The notes under the pieces were generated by a model that was not told where the DNA came from, did no database searches, and was given only the letters and a program-made list of their open reading frames with translations. Made by a program: the position numbers and the translations under genes. 53,158 bases of DNA from an uncultured Alphaproteobacteria bacterium (GTDB lineage Bacteria > Pseudomonadota > Alphaproteobacteria > Rhodobacterales > Rhodobacteraceae). This document shows positions 51,148 through 53,158 of the stretch, piece by piece. The DNA is taken from contig CACFNV010000005.1 of assembly GCA_902567635.1 (NCBI GenBank), positions 1-53,158 on the forward strand. Reading direction: 5' to 3'. The number at the start of each line of letters is the position of its first letter. Positions within the stretch are counted from its first letter, which is position 1.

Positions 51148-53055
51148 TTAGGTTTTTCGCCTGACTTTATTGCTTAATTGATCGAGGGTTTCTTTATATG
51201 CTTCTTTTTCTTTAGCTATTGATTCTTTGATATATTTTTCCCCACTGATCGCTAAGTGATATTTTATTTGAGCTTTCTCAAGTGATTCGCTTTCATCTTT
51301 TGATTCGCCCGCATCGCTTTTTAACTTAATTTTTAAATCTTTCAACCTTTCTAGTCTATTTAAAGCTAAATTATGCAGTGAAATAGCGTTTAAAAGAAGT
51401 TTTTTTGATTTTTCGGCCTCTTTATCGTTGTTATAAATTAAATGGCTTTTTAATGAAGGGTCTTTTTGTAATGTTCTCTTTTTTACTTTCTCGATAATGT
51501 CGGGGGCAATACTTTCTTCTAATTTCTCTGTTATTTCCCAAAACAATTTTCTCAAACTTGGGTCTTGAAATTCAAGCTCATTCAATTTCATTCTGTTTCC
51601 AATGAAAAGCGATGGATTATTTACAAGACAGTAAATAATTTCTGCTTCAATTTTTTCTAACTCTCTTTCAGATTCTTTAAAACTATTGGATTTTTTCGTT
51701 GTTAATCCAGAGTAAAAATGTTTTTCAGATTTAAATTGAGTTTTTTTATTAAATTTAGTGGAAGTATTGAATTTTTCTAACTTTTCCCTAATTTTAGAAA
51801 AAAAAAGCTTCCGCACCTCTATATCCTTAATAGAAATAGCTTTTCTTTTAAGGTTCAATTCCATCTTCCTTATCCTTTCAGGGCTATCAATATTTTTAGC
51901 CGTTTTTTCGCGATCAAAAATAAAGTCTACAATAGATACCGAATTATTCACCAAGTCTATTACAGACTCTCTGCCCTCTGACCTCAACATGTCATCAGGG
52001 TCAAAATTTTCTAAAGGTCTAGCGATGCGCAGGGTTCTATTGTGAGTTAAAAAAGGAAGGGCTAATTCGACTACTCGTTCAGTGGCTTTTAAGCCAGCTT
52101 TATCTCCATCAAAAAAAAGTACTGGTTCCTCACAAGTTTCCCAAATTAAATTCAATTGTTTTTCTGTTAAGGCTGTACCCAAGGGAGCAACAGAAGTTTT
52201 AATGGAAGAATTACACAAAGATATCACATCCATGTATCCTTCCACAATAATCAAATCATCCTTTCTTAAATGTTTTCTTGCATTGTTTAAGTTGAAAATA
52301 ATAGAACCTTTTTTGAAAATATCTGTTTCTGGGGAGTTCAGGTACTTGGCCCCAAATCCCTCATTTATAGCCCTTCCTCCAAATGCGACTATTTTGCTAT
52401 ACTTGTTTAGAATAGGAAACATAATCCTATCTCTAAACCTATCAAATAGATCATTTTTTTCTGATGTGATAGAAAGGCCTGTTTTTTCAATGGTTTCTCT
52501 TGAAAAACCTTTTGCCAATAGGACTTTTGTTAATGTATGTCCTTCTTTAAGTGAGTAACCAATTTTAAATTCCTTGATGGTATCTTTAGATATTCCTCTT
52601 TGAATTAAATAATTAAGTGCCTTTGTGCCTTTTGGTGAAAATAAGTTTTCATTGAAAAATTCACAGGCAATCTGATGAATAGTTATTAACTCTTTTTGAA
52701 GATTAAGTCTTCTCTCCGACAAAATATCTTTGCTTTTGCTGTTACTTTCCAATTGATAGTTGAGGCCTGCCTTTTCGCTTAGATTTTTAACCGCTTCTTG
52801 AAAAGAAAGCCCTTCTTTTTCAACTAAGAAATTAAAAACGTTACCCTTGGAATGACATCCAAAGCAGTAATAAAATGCTTTATTGTCGTCTACATGAAAA
52901 GAAGCTGTCTTTTCACTGTGAAATGGGCAGGGGGCCCAAAAGTCGCGTTTGGCCTGGTTACTCTTTTTATTGTCCCAAACCACGTACTTCGAGACTACAG
53001 ATGACAGAGACACACGTTCTTTTATTTGTTCTAGAAATGATTTTGAAAATGCCAT
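51148..53055 (-). CDS. dnaG: DNA primase
   Basis: Makes RNA primers at the replication fork. ATG 53055 gives 635 residues starting MAFSKSFLEQIKERVSL; an ATG four codons upstream (53067) is less likely. The CHC2 zinc finger (CPFHSEKTASF; YYCFGCHSKGN), the TOPRIM core (LIIVEGYMDVISL; LFFDGDKAG) and a C-terminal DnaB-binding region are present. It precedes rpoD by 26 bases. The start codon lies in an 8-base inverted repeat. The other macromolecular-synthesis partner, rpsU, is absent. Confidence 0.95.
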   Translation of the reverse strand: MAFSKSFLEQIKERVSLSSVVSKYVVWDNKKSNQAKRDFWAPCPFHSEKTASFHVDDNKAFYYCFGCHSKGNVFNFLVEKEGLSFQEAVKNLSEKAGLNYQLESNSKSKDILSERRLNLQKELITIHQIACEFFNENLFSPKGTKALNYLIQRGISKDTIKEFKIGYSLKEGHTLTKVLLAKGFSRETIEKTGLSITSEKNDLFDRFRDRIMFPILNKYSKIVAFGGRAINEGFGAKYLNSPETDIFKKGSIIFNLNNARKHLRKDDLIIVEGYMDVISLCNSSIKTSVAPLGTALTEKQLNLIWETCEEPVLFFDGDKAGLKATERVVELALPFLTHNRTLRIARPLENFDPDDMLRSEGRESVIDLVNNSVSIVDFIFDREKTAKNIDSPERIRKMELNLKRKAISIKDIEVRKLFFSKIREKLEKFNTSTKFNKKTQFKSEKHFYSGLTTKKSNSFKESERELEKIEAEIIYCLVNNPSLFIGNRMKLNELEFQDPSLRKLFWEITEKLEESIAPDIIEKVKKRTLQKDPSLKSHLIYNNDKEAEKSKKLLLNAISLHNLALNRLERLKDLKIKLKSDAGESKDESESLEKAQIKYHLAISGEKYIKESIAKEKEAYKETLDQLSNKVRRKT

Positions 53056-53085
53056 AGAATCATACAATCAACGTCATATTCTATG
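53053..53085 (-). promoter_or_regulatory. Inverted repeat over the dnaG start codon
   Basis: CATAGAAT at 53053-53060 and ATTCTATG at 53078-53085 form a perfect 8-base inverted repeat with a 17-base loop. On the coding strand the dnaG ATG is part of the 3' arm, so an mRNA hairpin would hide the start codon, or the repeat could be a protein-binding site. In such AT-rich DNA chance is a real alternative. Confidence 0.3.
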
Positions 53086-53158
53086 ATTTTTTTAACAAAT
53101 AAAAAATTATTTTTTTCGAAACAGGATAGTTATTTGTGAAGTTCTAAATCTATCTCTT

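Overview
This window looks like core chromosome from a small-genome, AT-rich alphaproteobacterium, most likely marine. GC is roughly one third by eye; it was not computed. The alphaproteobacterial signs are gene order and lineage-typical families: nrdR-ribD-ribE-ribB(X)-ribH-nusB; rpoZ-rsh-(DUF2062)-pdxJ-acpS-lepB-rnc-era-DUF1491-recO; argH-small lipoprotein-lysA with a divergent tlpA; DUF1244 beside pyk-rpmI-rplT-pheST; and an etfBA-PduO-HIG1 cluster. Genes are packed tightly, many overlap by 1-40 bases, and no stretch over 300 bases lacks a gene. I see no tRNA, rRNA, CRISPR array, insertion sequence, phage gene, toxin-antitoxin pair or defence island. The genus cannot be fixed from this sequence alone.

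Layout. 1-2188: end of an alpha/beta hydrolase, an unknown protein, a D-amino-acid transaminase and DUF1244. 2277-7964: pyruvate kinase, ribosomal proteins L35 and L20, and both PheRS subunits. 7975-14603: greA, ETF-ubiquinone oxidoreductase, an exported TPR protein, ispE, a polyprenyl diphosphate synthase and a tRNA adenine methyltransferase. 14808-18924: TlpA-like thioredoxin, argH (frameshifted), a tiny lipoprotein, lysA and a zinc-ribbon membrane protein. 19019-22918: plsC, accA, malyl-CoA lyase and a PatB/MalY C-S lyase. 22979-26909: def, fmt, rnhA, DUF3429, ispH and folK. 26934-34745: the stringent-response, translation and membrane run from rpoZ to recO. 34742-42442: methylsuccinyl-CoA dehydrogenase in two pieces, DUF429, pckA, rapZ, etfA, etfB, cobalamin adenosyltransferase and a HIG1-like membrane protein. 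42580-49063: parC, then nusB and the riboflavin genes back to nrdR. 49151-53055: rpoD and dnaG.

Metabolic reading. Malyl-CoA lyase, methylsuccinyl-CoA dehydrogenase, the B12 adenosyltransferase, ETF and ETF-QO fit the ethylmalonyl-CoA pathway for acetyl-CoA assimilation, with PEP carboxykinase drawing C4 acids into gluconeogenesis. The diagnostic genes ccr and ecm are not in the window, so the pathway is inferred.

The most notable observations are two genes interrupted near A/T homopolymers. argH has a clean one-base insertion at an A7 run, with an undamaged C-terminus in the next frame. mcd is divided into an N-terminal-domain ORF and a dehydrogenase ORF at a TAATG junction, beside two A6/T6 runs. 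Each could be sequencing error, a true mutation, slippage at the run or, for mcd, genuine gene fission. I did not find a convincing new multi-gene system; most of the window is ordinary housekeeping DNA.
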